A stretch of 64,000 bases of DNA from G11 sp947167445 (GCA_947167445.1 CAMVID010000010.1:1-64000), one strand, 5' to 3'; positions 8,323-17,378 are shown, counted from the stretch's first letter. The notes: generated from the sequence alone by a model not told the origin. Made by a program: numbers and translations.

Positions 8323-9642
8323 TTACTGAAGGAGTGACATAACTCCCTGGTTGGACTGGTTAGCCTGTGCCAACATTGCCTGTCCTGCCTGAGCAAGGAT
8401 GTTATTGTTGGAGTACTGAACCATCTGAGTAGCCATGTCTGTATCACGGATAGCAGATTCAGCAGACTGGGTATTCTCAACGATATTGTCGAGGTTGGCA
8501 ATTGTATGCTCAAGTCTGTTCTGAACTGCACCGAGTGCAGATCTCTGCTCTGATACCTTCTGGATTGCTGCTTTAATGGTGTCAATAGAGGCTGTTGCTC
8601 TGTCAGCTGTATCACCATCAACTCTTAATCCGTTAACTCCAAGTCCTTTAGCTGACATCATCTCGATTGTAAGGCCAATCTTGTTATCCTTTGTGGAATC
8701 AGCACCTACGTGAAGGCTGATGTCAAGGCCCTTGTTAAGGTCTGAGAATGCGGTAATATCCGCAGAAATTTTACCGCTAGTTGCATCTCTAGTAACTTTT
8801 ACAGCTTTAAACTCACCATTTGAGTCATTCTTAATAGCTGCCTCTAATTCCTTTATGCTTCCAAAGTATTTATTAGTAGCTGTTGCATCTTCAGTATCTA
8901 ATCCTTTGACAACATCATCAAGGGTAGTTGTATAGGTGTTTCCTGCCTTATCGTGACCAGCCTCAAAGTTAGAAATCAAATAGTATGTATTGCCACCGAC
9001 CTCAATGCTGGTCATATCATATTTACTTTTTACCTGTGATCCCGATCCAGTTCCTTCTGCCTCAGTTATTCCTGTAGCAGTTGCGTCAACGGCAGTATTA
9101 GCATTTACCGTGTTGCTTCCAGCAACCGGCATGATGCCATCTTTATTAAACGTGTCTGTTGTAGCGCTTGGATCAACAGCTTTTGATGCATCGAGGAAGC
9201 TCAAAGTTCCGGTTCCATCACCGTGGTCACCCTTTAAGAGATATGTCTCATTGAACTTTGTGGTTGTAGATACACGGTCAATCTCTGTAACAAGCTGATC
9301 TACCTCAGCCTGGATGTAATCTCTGTCATCCTTAGAGTTTGTTCCGTTTGCTGCCTTAACTGCAAGTTCGTTCATTCTCTGAAGCATATCGTGTACTTCT
9401 GTCAAAGCACCTTCTGCTGTCTGTACAGATGAAATACCATCCTGTGCGTTAGCGGAAGCCTGTGAAAGACCTCTAATTTGCTTACGCATCTTCTCACTTA
9501 TTGATAATCCTGCTGCGTCATCAGCTGCACGGTTAATCTTGTAACCGGATGAAAGCTTCTCAGTTGCTTTTGCCTGAGACTTTGTTGTAATGCCGAGCAT
9601 TCTGTTTGAGTTCATTGCTGTTAAGTTGTGCTGTACTACCAT
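8323..9642 (-). CDS. fliC: Flagellin 3
   Basis: 439 residues with the conserved flagellin ends. The middle domain (about residues 150-300) is rich in Ala, Thr and Asn (NTVNANTAVDATATG). The stretch TYLLKGDHGDGTGTLSFLDASKA is nearly shared with copies 1 and 5, so the variable domain is itself a mosaic. It ends in GVMSLLQ. The leader carries two small GC-stem hairpins with AGGA and ACGGA loops, then AAAGGAGG. It has its own sigma28-type promoter and terminator. Confidence 0.97.
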   Translation of the reverse strand: MVVQHNLTAMNSNRMLGITTKSQAKATEKLSSGYKINRAADDAAGLSISEKMRKQIRGLSQASANAQDGISSVQTAEGALTEVHDMLQRMNELAVKAANGTNSKDDRDYIQAEVDQLVTEIDRVSTTTKFNETYLLKGDHGDGTGTLSFLDASKAVDPSATTDTFNKDGIMPVAGSNTVNANTAVDATATGITEAEGTGSGSQVKSKYDMTSIEVGGNTYYLISNFEAGHDKAGNTYTTTLDDVVKGLDTEDATATNKYFGSIKELEAAIKNDSNGEFKAVKVTRDATSGKISADITAFSDLNKGLDISLHVGADSTKDNKIGLTIEMMSAKGLGVNGLRVDGDTADRATASIDTIKAAIQKVSEQRSALGAVQNRLEHTIANLDNIVENTQSAESAIRDTDMATQMVQYSNNNILAQAGQAMLAQANQSNQGVMSLLQ

Positions 9643-9668
9643 GTGATTTCCTCCTTTAATTTGAAAGC

Positions 9669-9696
9669 GGCTTCCGTGCCCGTTGGCATCCTGCCC
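9669..9696 (-). promoter_or_regulatory. Two CsrA-type hairpins in the flagellin 3 leader
   Basis: RNA strand: GGC-AGGAU-GCC (9685-9696) and GGC-ACGGAA-GCC (9669-9682) place A(N)GGA in small loops 26 nt and more before the ATG, ahead of the AAAGGAGG ribosome-binding site. An alternative UGCC-AACG-GGCA stem between them would compete with both. Confidence 0.5.
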
Positions 9697-9745
9697 GTTT
9701 ATTTTCTTATTAGCATTTCGAGTTATTTAACTCATCTAATACATA

Positions 9746-9771
9746 TATCGGACAGAATTGTAGAAACTTAA
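9746..9771 (-). promoter_or_regulatory. Sigma28-type promoter of flagellin 3
   Basis: Minus strand: TTAA (9768-9771), 15 bp, TCCGATA (9746-9752). The predicted leader is about 100 nt. Confidence 0.8.
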
Positions 9772-9841
9772 CCCCCAATTTATATTATTTTCTACATTTA
9801 TATTTTATCACAAAATACTGGCGTACGTGATGCGAATCACC

Positions 9842-9874
9842 AACAAAAGAACCCCTCCTATATAAGAGGGGTCC
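9842..9874 (-). terminator. Terminator of flagellin 4
   Basis: Stem GGACCCCTC pairing with GAGGGGTTC (9849-9874), then TTTTGTTG on the minus strand. Confidence 0.85.
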
Positions 9875-9914
9875 AATTTGTTGTAAGTGGTTTGCTGTTT
9901 GTGCTATGAACTCA

Positions 9915-11192
9915 TTAGCCGAGGAGTGAAAGAACTCCCTGGTTAGACTGGTTAGCCTGTGCCAACATTGCCTGTCCTGCCTGAGCAAGGATGTTGTTGT
10001 TGCTGTAGCTAACCATCTGGCTTGCCATATCAGTATCACGGATTGCAGATTCAGCACTTGTTGTGTTCTCAACTACGTTGTCGAGGTTGTTGATTGTGTG
10101 CTCAAGTCTGTTCTGAACTGCACCGAGTGCAGATCTCTGCTCAGATACTTTCTGAATAGCTGCTTTGATGGTATCGATAGATGCTGTAGCATTTTTAAAA
10201 TCTTCGCCATCAACTCTGATACCGTTAACGCCAAGTCCCCTTGCTGACATCATTTCGATTGTAAGACCAATCTTGTTGTCCTTTGTGGAGTCTGCACCAA
10301 CATGCAGTGATACGTCAAGGCCTTTGTTAAGGTCTGCGAATGCAGCTACTACAAGTTTGTCGCCCTTATCTTCGATGGCTTTAATTGACTTGTTTCCATC
10401 CGCTTTAATTGCAGCAAAGAGTTCTTCTTTAGATGCAAAAACTTTAGTTCCTGCAGTTTTTTCAAGTTCAGTTTTAATACTGTCAAATGTAGCTTTTACA
10501 GGAGTAGGGTCTGCAGTACCTATTTTTTCGCTTCCGTCTTTGATATTCTCTGCAAGAACATAGGTCTTGGTTCCTATAGTATAAGAGGTTTTGTCGTAAG
10601 ATGGAGCTGTTCTGCCAGTCGAAGCATCAGTATAAGCAAAGGAATCATTGGGAGCTGCTGTAGCCTTATTAATGGTTGCAGCAATCTCTTTCTCACCGGT
10701 CAATGCATCAAAAGTTAAACCTGTAGCAGTATTTGCTGTTGTATAGGTAAGTTCCCCAACAGTGCCGTTATTATTTGTTCCCTTTAAGAGATAACTCTCA
10801 TTAAACTTTGTAGTTGTAGCTACACGGTCAATCTCCGTAACCAACTGATCAACCTCAGCCTGGATGTAAGCACGGTCATCCTTAGAGTTTGTTCCGTTTG
10901 CAGCCTTAACTGCTAACTCGTTCATTCTCTGAAGCATATCGTGTACTTCTGTAAGTGCACCTTCTGCTGTCTGTACTGCTGAAATTCCATCCTGTGCGTT
11001 TGCGGAAGCCTGAGTAAGTCCTCTAATCTGCTTACGCATCTTCTCACTGATGGAAAGGCCTGCTGCGTCATCAGCTGCACGGTTAATCTTGTAACCGGAA
11101 GATAACTTCTCAGTTGCCTTAGCCTGTGTCTTGGTTGTGATACCAAGCATTCTGTTTGAGTTCATTGCTGTTAAGTTGTGCTGTACTACCAT
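9915..11192 (-). CDS. fliC: Flagellin 4
   Basis: 425 residues, 'NNLDNVVENTTS' subgroup (with copies 6-10). The ends are conserved and the middle (about residues 145-285) is copy-specific with many Thr and Lys. The first ~85 codons (10922-11146) are identical at DNA level to those of flagellin 10 (19992-20216) over about 225 bp, which suggests recent gene conversion. The promoter is degenerate (TCAA-N15-TACGATA) and overlaps the flagellin 5 terminator, so expression may depend on read-through. Confidence 0.97.
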   Translation of the reverse strand: MVVQHNLTAMNSNRMLGITTKTQAKATEKLSSGYKINRAADDAAGLSISEKMRKQIRGLTQASANAQDGISAVQTAEGALTEVHDMLQRMNELAVKAANGTNSKDDRAYIQAEVDQLVTEIDRVATTTKFNESYLLKGTNNNGTVGELTYTTANTATGLTFDALTGEKEIAATINKATAAPNDSFAYTDASTGRTAPSYDKTSYTIGTKTYVLAENIKDGSEKIGTADPTPVKATFDSIKTELEKTAGTKVFASKEELFAAIKADGNKSIKAIEDKGDKLVVAAFADLNKGLDVSLHVGADSTKDNKIGLTIEMMSARGLGVNGIRVDGEDFKNATASIDTIKAAIQKVSEQRSALGAVQNRLEHTINNLDNVVENTTSAESAIRDTDMASQMVSYSNNNILAQAGQAMLAQANQSNQGVLSLLG

Positions 11193-11219
11193 ATTTTTTC
11201 CTCCTTGAAATGTTGTATG

Positions 11220-11235
11220 ATGGCTTCCCTGCCAT
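11220..11235 (-). promoter_or_regulatory. CsrA-type hairpin in the flagellin 4 leader
   Basis: RNA: AUGGC-AGGGAA-GCCAU, a perfect 5-bp stem with a hexaloop carrying AGGGA. It lies 27 nt before the ATG, followed by CAAGGAGGA at the ribosome-binding site. Confidence 0.7.
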
Positions 11236-11247
11236 TCATTTTTCGTT

Positions 11248-11283
11248 ACATATAATATATCGTAAAAGACCCCCTTCGTTTGA
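11248..11283 (-). terminator. Flagellin 5 terminator overlapping a weak flagellin 4 promoter
   Basis: Stem AAGACCCCCTTC/GAAGGGGGTCTT (11256-11283) with UUUU forms a clear terminator. The same bases hold TCAA-N15-TACGATA (11248-11273), a two- to three-mismatch version of the sigma28-type pattern of the other flagellins. Confidence 0.7.
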
Positions 11284-11330
11284 AGGGGGTCTTAGCTCTA
11301 TTTTGCTACTAATAGTTTACACTATGTTGA

Positions 11331-12617
11331 TTACTGAAGGAGTGACATAACTCCCTGGTTAGACTGATTAGCCTGCGCCAACATTGCCTGGCCTGCCTGA
11401 GCAAGGATGTTGTTGTTGGAATAAGCAACCATCTGCGTAGCCATATCTGTATCACGGATAGCAGATTCAGCAGACTGGGTGTTCTCAACGATGTTGTCGA
11501 GGTTGGCAATTGTATGTTCAAGTCTGTTCTGAACAGCGCCGAGTGCAGATCTCTGCTCTGATACTTTCTGGATTGCTGCCTTGATTGTATCGATAGATGC
11601 AGTTGCATTAGCGTCTGTAGCTCCGTCAACTCTGATTCCGTTTACTCCAAGGCCACGAGCTGACATCATCTCAATTGTAAGACCAATCTTGTTGTCTTTT
11701 GTAGAATCAGCACCAACATGGAGACTGATATCAAGGCCCTTATTAAGGTCTGAGAAAGCAGTAACAGTTCCGTTTATTTTGGTGCCATCCGCATTCATTT
11801 CGAGAGACACGTCCTTAAAGTCTTTGCCAAATTCTCTATGAATAGCATTCTCTAAGGACTTGAGATCCGAAAAATACCTGTCCTTTGTGGCTTCAGCTGT
11901 ATCTGTCTTGTTGAGACCTGCAACAATATCATTAAGTGTCGTCGTTTCGCCGGTTCCCTGTGTAAATCCACCCACAAGGTTAAAGGTCTTACCGCCCACA
12001 GTGATTCCTGTTAAAGTATACTTTGAAGCTGTAGTCTCTGTAATTCCAGTATTACCAACAGCATTTGCAATCTCTGTTGTACTGACGGTAACCTCAGTAA
12101 GTTTCTTCATACCATCTTTATCAAAAAGATCCGTATCTGCTGATGTGTCATATGCCTTTGAAGCATCGAGGAAGCTCAGAGTTCCGGTTCCATCACCATG
12201 GTCACCCTTTAAGAGATATGTCTCGTTGAACTTTGTGGTTGTGGATACACGGTCGATCTCCGTAACAAGCTGGTCTACCTCAGCCTGGATGTAATCTCTG
12301 TCATCCTTGCTGTTGGTTCCGTTTGCAGCTTTAACTGCTAACTCGTTCATTCTCTGAAGCATATCGTGTACTTCTGTCAATGCTCCTTCTGCAGTCTGCA
12401 CAGATGAAATACCATCCTGTGCGTTTGCGGAAGCCTGTGTAAGACCTCTAATCTGCTTACGCATCTTCTCACTTATTGATAATCCTGCTGCGTCATCAGC
12501 TGCACGGTTAATCTTGTAACCGGATGAAAGCTTCTCAGTTGCTTTTGCCTGAGACTTTGTTGTAATGCCGAGCATTCTGTTTGAGTTCATTGCTGTTAAG
12601 TTATGCTGTACTACCAT
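11331..12617 (-). CDS. fliC: Flagellin 5
   Basis: 428 residues. It has the NLDNIVENTQS-type C terminus ending GVMSLLQ and the N terminus closest to copy 3. The middle (about residues 150-290) is Thr-rich (TEVTVSTTEIANAVGNTGITETT). It has its own sigma28-type promoter, a ~110-nt leader with two hairpins like those of copy 3, and a good terminator. Copies 3 and 5 share both leader type and C-terminal type, so they look like the product of a duplication of the whole unit. Confidence 0.97.
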   Translation of the reverse strand: MVVQHNLTAMNSNRMLGITTKSQAKATEKLSSGYKINRAADDAAGLSISEKMRKQIRGLTQASANAQDGISSVQTAEGALTEVHDMLQRMNELAVKAANGTNSKDDRDYIQAEVDQLVTEIDRVSTTTKFNETYLLKGDHGDGTGTLSFLDASKAYDTSADTDLFDKDGMKKLTEVTVSTTEIANAVGNTGITETTASKYTLTGITVGGKTFNLVGGFTQGTGETTTLNDIVAGLNKTDTAEATKDRYFSDLKSLENAIHREFGKDFKDVSLEMNADGTKINGTVTAFSDLNKGLDISLHVGADSTKDNKIGLTIEMMSARGLGVNGIRVDGATDANATASIDTIKAAIQKVSEQRSALGAVQNRLEHTIANLDNIVENTQSAESAIRDTDMATQMVAYSNNNILAQAGQAMLAQANQSNQGVMSLLQ

Positions 12618-12642
12618 GTGATTTCCTCCTTAAATGTGAAAT

Positions 12643-12669
12643 GGCGTCCGTGCCTGTTGGCATCCTGCC
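12643..12669 (-). promoter_or_regulatory. Two CsrA-type hairpins in the flagellin 5 leader
   Basis: RNA: GGC-AGGAU-GCC (12659-12669) and GGC-ACGGAC-GCC (12643-12654). The second loop differs from that of flagellin 3 only in its last base. Ribosome-binding site UAAGGAGG follows. Confidence 0.5.
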
Positions 12670-12731
12670 GGTTTGCTTGTCTTGTTTTTTTCATATGTTA
12701 CAAGTTATGTAACTTAACTTTCTATTACCTA

Positions 12732-12757
12732 TATCGGATGCTTTTTTCAGAACTTAA
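12732..12757 (-). promoter_or_regulatory. Sigma28-type promoter of flagellin 5
   Basis: Minus strand: TTAA (12754-12757), 15 bp, TCCGATA (12732-12738). Confidence 0.85.
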
Positions 12758-12845
12758 CCCTTTTTCTGAATTTTTTTATTTTTTAACTCATTTATAGAAG
12801 GTGCAATTATAATCTCCAAACAAGTTTACTTTCGCGCGCACAAGA

Positions 12846-12874
12846 GAAGGCCCTCCTACGCGGGGAGGGCCTTC
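12846..12874 (-). terminator. Terminator hairpin of flagellin 6
   Basis: Perfect 11-bp stem GAAGGCCCTCC/GGAGGGCCTTC with a 7-nt loop. Only a short U-run (UCUUGUG) follows on the minus strand, so it may be leaky. Confidence 0.7.
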
Positions 12875-12927
12875 TTTGGAAATCACTTCTTATAAACTTT
12901 TGAATATGGGACTTAACTGTGGCCAAA

Positions 12928-14208
12928 TTAGCCGAGTAAGCTAAGAACTCCCTGGTTAGACTGGTTAGACTGAGCCAACATTGCCTGTCCTGCCTGAGCA
13001 AGGATGTTGTTGTTGGAGTAGGTAACCATCTGCTTAGCCATGTCTGTATCACGGATTGCAGATTCAGCTGACTGAGTATTCTCAACTACGTTGTCGAGGT
13101 TGTTAATTGTATGCTCAAGTCTGTTCTGAACAGCACCGAGTGCAGATCTCTGCTCTGATACTTTCTGGATTGCTGCTTTGATGGTGTCGATTGACTTAGT
13201 TGCTTCGTCACCGGTTGAGCCATCAACCTTAATACCATTAATGCCAAGTCCTCTTGCAGACATCATTTCGATTGTAAGACCAATCTTGTTGTCCTTTGTA
13301 GAGTCAGCACCAACGTGAAGGCTAACATCGAGGCCCTTGTTAAGATCTGCAAATGCAGAAATCTTTGCTTCGAGTAGATAATTATCTCCATCTTTCTTGA
13401 GATTTACTGCAGCTTCTTTAACGTTTGTGGTCTCATTTGACTTGATAAGCTGACCAAGCTTGCTTAAATCTGTAGCAGCATACTGATTATCAACATCATT
13501 CAGTTCCTTCATAAGATCATCCAGCGATTTTGCATTATCTGCAGTACCTGCTTTGAAATCAGAAACATAAACATATGTTTTTCCATTAATCTGGATTTTA
13601 GCTGCATTGTAACTGCCATCTGTATCATACGTTACTGCAGCCTGCTTATTTGCCGCAACTGCGGTTATAGAAAGCACTCCTTCTGCACTCTGGAAATTTG
13701 CATCAGTATAGTTAGCCTTGTTATCACCATCGCCAACTGCAAGGGCTGTAGCTGCCTTACTGAAGCTAAGCTTACCAACTTCTGTTCCATTCGTACCTTT
13801 AAGCAGGTATGTCTCATTGAACTTTGTAGTTGTAGCTACACGGTCAATCTCTGTTACGAGCTGGTTAACCTCGGCCTGGATGTAGTCTCTGTCATCCTTG
13901 CTGTTTGTTCCGTTAGCGGCCTTAACTGCTAACTCGTTCATTCTCTGGAGCATATCGTGTACTTCTGTAAGTGCACCTTCTGCTGTCTGTACTGCTGAGA
14001 TTCCATCCTGAGCATTTGCTGAAGCCTGTGTCAAACCTCTGATCTGCTTACGCATCTTCTCACTAATGGATAAGCCTGCTGCGTCATCTGCTGCACGGTT
14101 AATCTTGTAACCGGATGATAACTTCTCAGTTGCCTTAGCCTGTGTCTTGGTTGTGATGCCAAGCATTCTGTTAGAGTTCATTGCTGTTAAGTTGTGTTGT
14201 ACTACCAT
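12928..14208 (-). CDS. fliC: Flagellin 6
   Basis: 426 residues from the conserved MVVQHNL (ATG 14208, AAGGAGG). A longer in-frame reading to 14304 starts inside the leader and is rejected. Conserved ends frame a middle of about residues 145-285 that is Ala- and Asp-rich and includes a Tyr-rich QINGKTYVYVSDF segment. The C terminus is a hybrid, NNLDNVVENTQS. It has its own sigma28-type promoter and the longest leader hairpin among copies 3-7. Confidence 0.97.
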   Translation of the reverse strand: MVVQHNLTAMNSNRMLGITTKTQAKATEKLSSGYKINRAADDAAGLSISEKMRKQIRGLTQASANAQDGISAVQTAEGALTEVHDMLQRMNELAVKAANGTNSKDDRDYIQAEVNQLVTEIDRVATTTKFNETYLLKGTNGTEVGKLSFSKAATALAVGDGDNKANYTDANFQSAEGVLSITAVAANKQAAVTYDTDGSYNAAKIQINGKTYVYVSDFKAGTADNAKSLDDLMKELNDVDNQYAATDLSKLGQLIKSNETTNVKEAAVNLKKDGDNYLLEAKISAFADLNKGLDVSLHVGADSTKDNKIGLTIEMMSARGLGINGIKVDGSTGDEATKSIDTIKAAIQKVSEQRSALGAVQNRLEHTINNLDNVVENTQSAESAIRDTDMAKQMVTYSNNNILAQAGQAMLAQSNQSNQGVLSLLG

Positions 14209-14247
14209 ATTTTTTTCCTCCTTGAAATGAATTAGGTTTATACCTAA

Positions 14248-14269
14248 AGTGCAGCTTCCATGCCACACT
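14248..14269 (-). promoter_or_regulatory. CsrA-type hairpin in the flagellin 6 leader
   Basis: RNA: an 8-bp stem AGUGUGGC/GCUGCACU (two G-U pairs) closes the hexaloop AUGGAA, an ANGGA motif, 39 nt before the ATG and ahead of UCAAGGAGGA. The G-U pairs suggest selection on RNA structure. Confidence 0.7.
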
Positions 14270-14336
14270 TGACAGCTCCCCTTAATGCCCCGCGTAGGCC
14301 TCAAGGTTCACCATAGATTTTAAGTTTCAATATTTA

Positions 14337-14362
14337 TATCGGCAGATTACCCTTTTCCTTAA
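14337..14362 (-). promoter_or_regulatory. Sigma28-type promoter of flagellin 6
   Basis: Minus strand: TTAA (14359-14362), 15 bp, GCCGATA (14337-14343). Confidence 0.85.
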
Positions 14363-14416
14363 CCCTTATATGAATAAAAATTTCAATTTCCTTAATTTAT
14401 GTCAAGGACTTAAACT

Positions 14417-14450
14417 TTAAAATGGCGCCCCCGACAACAGGAGCGCCATT
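14417..14450 (-). terminator. Terminator of flagellin 7
   Basis: Stem AATGGCGC.CC pairing with GG.GCGCCATT (14421-14450), followed by UUUUAAAG on the minus strand. A second hairpin, GTGCAA..TGGGG/CCCCA..TTGCAC (14504-14533), directly follows the stop codon. Confidence 0.75.
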
Positions 14451-14534
14451 CATTTTTTGATTAGAAACTGATTTTAGAGTTGCCATGAACTCTAAGTGGT
14501 TAGGTGCAATTTGGGGCTGTCCCCATTTTGCACA

Positions 14535-15794
14535 TTAGCCGAGGAGTGAAAGAACTCCCTGGTTGGACTGGTTAGCCTGTGCCAACATTGCCTGTCCTGC
14601 CTGAGCAAGGATGTTATTGTTGGAGTAGGTTACCATCTGCTTAGCCATATCAGTATCACGGATTGCAGATTCAGCACTTGTTGTGTTCTCAACTACGTTG
14701 TCGAGGTTGTTGATTGTGTGCTCAAGTCTGTTCTGAACTGCACCGAGTGCAGATCTCTGCTCAGATACTTTCTGAATAGCTGCCTTGATTGTGTCGATAG
14801 ATGCTGTTGCATTATCAAAATCGTCACCATAAACCTTAAGGCCGTTAACACCAAGGCCACGAGCGGACATCATCTCGATTGACATACCAATCTTGTTGTC
14901 CTTTGTGGAGTCAGCACCAACATGAAGGCTTAAATCTGTAGCCTTGTTAAGATCTGAGAATGCTGTAATCTCAGCAGTAAGCTTATTTCCATTTGCGCTG
15001 TCATAAGATACACTGACATTCTTAATATCTTCGCCAAAGTCTCTCTTAATCTGAGCTGCCATATCCTGCATGGACTTGAAAGCGACAGGGGTAGTACCTG
15101 TGTTAAGAGACTTTACAACATCATCAACTGTTGTTGTTTTTCCGCTGCCCTGTGTAAAATCTTCTACGAGTTTATAGGTTGTATTCTGTACAGTAAGCTC
15201 AGTAACTTTGTACTTACTAGCAGAATCTCCTGCATATGTAACCTCATCAGTAGATTTTGTGTTGGCACCAACTTTGGCAATTCCGTCTGTATCAAATGTA
15301 GGAGCTGTTCCGGATGTGGGCTTAAGTGCAGCTGCTGCAGCTGTAAACTTAAGGTTGCCTTCCTTACCGTCAGAATCTGTACCCTTAAGAAGATATGTCT
15401 CGTTGAACTTTGTGGTTGTAGCTACACGATCAATCTCAGTTACAAGCTGATCAACCTCAGCCTGGATGTAGTCTCTGTCATCCTTGCTGTTTGTTCCGTT
15501 AGCTGCCTTAACTGCTAACTCATTCATTCTCTGAAGCATATCGTGTACTTCTGTGAGTGCACCTTCTGCTGTCTGAACTGCTGAAATACCGTCCTGTGCG
15601 TTTGCAGAAGCCTGTGTAAGACCTCTGATCTGCTTTCTCATCTTCTCACTAATGGAGAGGCCTGCTGCATCATCTGCTGCACGGTTAATCTTGTAACCGG
15701 ATGACAGTTTCTCAGTAGCCTTAGCCTGAGTCTTAGTGGTGATGTTCAGCATTCTGTTAGAGTTCATTGCTGTTAAGTTGTGTTGTACTACCAT
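14535..15794 (-). CDS. fliC: Flagellin 7
   Basis: 419 residues. It is the only copy with MLNITTKTQ instead of MLGIT in the N-terminal helix. The middle (about residues 148-280) is copy-specific. SDLNKATDLSLHVGADSTKDNKIGMSIEMM is a variant shared with copies 8 and 10. It ends GVLSLLG. No sigma28-type promoter is visible. Instead a GC-rich palindrome lies about 112 bp upstream of the ATG, as in copy 8, so transcription may come from the flagellin 10 promoter by read-through or from a different promoter. Confidence 0.97.
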   Translation of the reverse strand: MVVQHNLTAMNSNRMLNITTKTQAKATEKLSSGYKINRAADDAAGLSISEKMRKQIRGLTQASANAQDGISAVQTAEGALTEVHDMLQRMNELAVKAANGTNSKDDRDYIQAEVDQLVTEIDRVATTTKFNETYLLKGTDSDGKEGNLKFTAAAAALKPTSGTAPTFDTDGIAKVGANTKSTDEVTYAGDSASKYKVTELTVQNTTYKLVEDFTQGSGKTTTVDDVVKSLNTGTTPVAFKSMQDMAAQIKRDFGEDIKNVSVSYDSANGNKLTAEITAFSDLNKATDLSLHVGADSTKDNKIGMSIEMMSARGLGVNGLKVYGDDFDNATASIDTIKAAIQKVSEQRSALGAVQNRLEHTINNLDNVVENTTSAESAIRDTDMAKQMVTYSNNNILAQAGQAMLAQANQSNQGVLSLLG

Positions 15795-15834
15795 ATTTTT
15801 TTCCTCCTTGAAATGAAATTAGGTTGTCCTAAAC

Positions 15835-15852
15835 CATAGCTTCCTTGCTATG
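15835..15852 (-). promoter_or_regulatory. CsrA-type hairpin in the flagellin 7 leader
   Basis: RNA: CAUAGC-AAGGAA-GCUAUG, a perfect 6-bp stem with hexaloop AAGGAA, 40 nt before the ATG. Confidence 0.75.
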
Positions 15853-15906
15853 TTAAGTTCATTGTAACATTGTATTTCGGATGATGGTGCTACTTTTGGT
15901 TTGCGT

Positions 15907-15920
15907 ACGCACGCTTGCGT
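15907..15920. promoter_or_regulatory. 14-bp near-palindrome upstream of flagellin 7
   Basis: ACGCACGCTTGCGT. It differs by one base from the perfect palindrome upstream of flagellin 8 (17365-17378) and sits at almost the same distance from the start codon. It could be an operator or an RNA hairpin. Confidence 0.4.
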
Positions 15921-15938
15921 CCTCCGAAATTGTTGTTT

Positions 15939-15964
15939 CAGGCCCCTCTTAAAGGAGGAGCCTG
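15939..15964 (-). terminator. Hairpin after flagellin 8
   Basis: CAGGCTCCTCC..GAGGGGCCTG stem with no U-tract (AAACAAC follows on the minus strand). It is a weak terminator or a stability hairpin. Confidence 0.45.
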
Positions 15965-16018
15965 ATAACGTTTGCTTCTTGCGATTTTTAAACTAAAGCG
16001 TTTGGATTACTCCCCGGA

Positions 16019-17254
16019 TTATCTAAGCAATCCAAGAACGCCCTGGTTAGACTGATTAGCCTGTGCCAACATTGCCTGTCCTGCCTGAGCAAGGATGTTA
16101 TTGTTGGAGTAGGTTACCATCTGCTTAGCCATATCAGTATCACGGATTGCAGATTCAGCACTTGTTGTGTTCTCAACTACGTTGTCGAGGTTGTTGATTG
16201 TGTGCTCAAGTCTGTTCTGAACTGCACCGAGTGCAGATCTCTGCTCAGATACCTTCTGGATAGCTGATTTGATGGTATCGATTGACTTTGTTGCATTCTC
16301 GAAATCATCGCCGTAAACCTTAATACCGTTTACGCCAAGGCCTCTTGCAGACATCATCTCGATTGAAAGATTAATCTTGTTGTCCTTGGTTGAGTCAGCA
16401 CCTACATGGAGACTTAAATCTGTAGCCTTGTTGAGGTCTGAGAAAGCGGTTAACTTAGCCGTGAGTTTACCATTTGCATCTTCAGTGACATCAACTCCTT
16501 TTAAGCTCTCGCCGTTATCTCTCTTAATAGCAGTTTCAAGTTCGCTAAGGCTTAAGAACGCTTTATTTGTTCCAGTTGTTAATGCTTTAGCAACATCTGC
16601 TGCAGTTTCAGTTACGCCTGAACCACTTCCATCGTAATCCTTGATGTACTTATAGGTGGTTCCGTTTACAGCTACAGCAGCAACACTATATGAACCCGTT
16701 GTTCCGCTTGCTGAAACAGTATCTGCGTTGTCTTCACCTACTTTGTCGAAAATACCATCAGCATCAAAGCTGCTTACATCGCTGAGTTTTCCTGCAGCAG
16801 TGCTGAATGTGAGCTTGCCAACTGTAGTGTCAGCATTTGTTCCTTTAAGAAGATATGTCTCATTGAACTTTGTAGTTGTAGCTACACGGTCAATCTCAAC
16901 TACAAGCTGATCTACCTCAGCCTGGATGTAATCTCTGTCATCCTTGCTGTTGGTTCCGTTTGCAGCTTTAACTGCTAACTCGTTCATTCTCTGAAGCATA
17001 TCGTGTACTTCTGTAAGTGCACCTTCTGCTGTCTGTACTGCTGAAATTCCATCCTGTGCGTTTGCGGAAGCCTGAGTAAGTCCTCTAATCTGCTTACGCA
17101 TCTTCTCACTGATGGAAAGGCCTGCTGCGTCGTCAGCTGCACGGTTAATCTTGTAACCTGATGATAACTTCTCAGTTGCCTTAGCCTGTGTCTTTGCTGT
17201 GATACCCAACATTCTGTTGGAGTTCATTGCTGTTAAGTTATGCTGTACTACCAT
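16019..17254 (-). CDS. fliC: Flagellin 8
   Basis: 411 residues, the shortest of the ten. The N-terminal ~125 codons are almost identical in DNA to copy 9 (both MLGITAKTQ). The middle (about residues 145-270) is short and rich in Asp and Gly. The C terminus ends GVLGLLR, shared only with copy 9. No sigma28-type promoter was found. The leader has a textbook CsrA hairpin and the upstream region shares a GC palindrome with copy 7. Confidence 0.97.
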   Translation of the reverse strand: MVVQHNLTAMNSNRMLGITAKTQAKATEKLSSGYKINRAADDAAGLSISEKMRKQIRGLTQASANAQDGISAVQTAEGALTEVHDMLQRMNELAVKAANGTNSKDDRDYIQAEVDQLVVEIDRVATTTKFNETYLLKGTNADTTVGKLTFSTAAGKLSDVSSFDADGIFDKVGEDNADTVSASGTTGSYSVAAVAVNGTTYKYIKDYDGSGSGVTETAADVAKALTTGTNKAFLSLSELETAIKRDNGESLKGVDVTEDANGKLTAKLTAFSDLNKATDLSLHVGADSTKDNKINLSIEMMSARGLGVNGIKVYGDDFENATKSIDTIKSAIQKVSEQRSALGAVQNRLEHTINNLDNVVENTTSAESAIRDTDMAKQMVTYSNNNILAQAGQAMLAQANQSNQGVLGLLR

Positions 17255-17282
17255 ATTATTTCCTCCTTGAAATTTGAAGCTC

Positions 17283-17298
17283 TCGACATCCTTGTCGA
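17283..17298 (-). promoter_or_regulatory. CsrA-type hairpin in the flagellin 8 leader
   Basis: RNA: UCGAC-AAGGAU-GUCGA. It contains ACAAGGAUGU, the core of the CsrA consensus RUACARGGAUGU, 28 nt before the ATG and ahead of UCAAGGAGGA. Confidence 0.8.
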
Positions 17299-17364
17299 AT
17301 GCTTAATTAATTTGGTTAGTTCTATAATTTGATTCAGGTTTAAGACGCGGATGTTAGTTTACGT

Positions 17365-17378
17365 ACGCACGCGTGCGT
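17365..17378. promoter_or_regulatory. 14-bp palindrome upstream of flagellin 8
   Basis: ACGCACGCGTGCGT, a perfect palindrome 111 bp before the start codon. It is the partner of the motif at 15907-15920. The flanks (TACGTAAAC / TACGCAAAC) are also similar. Confidence 0.4.
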
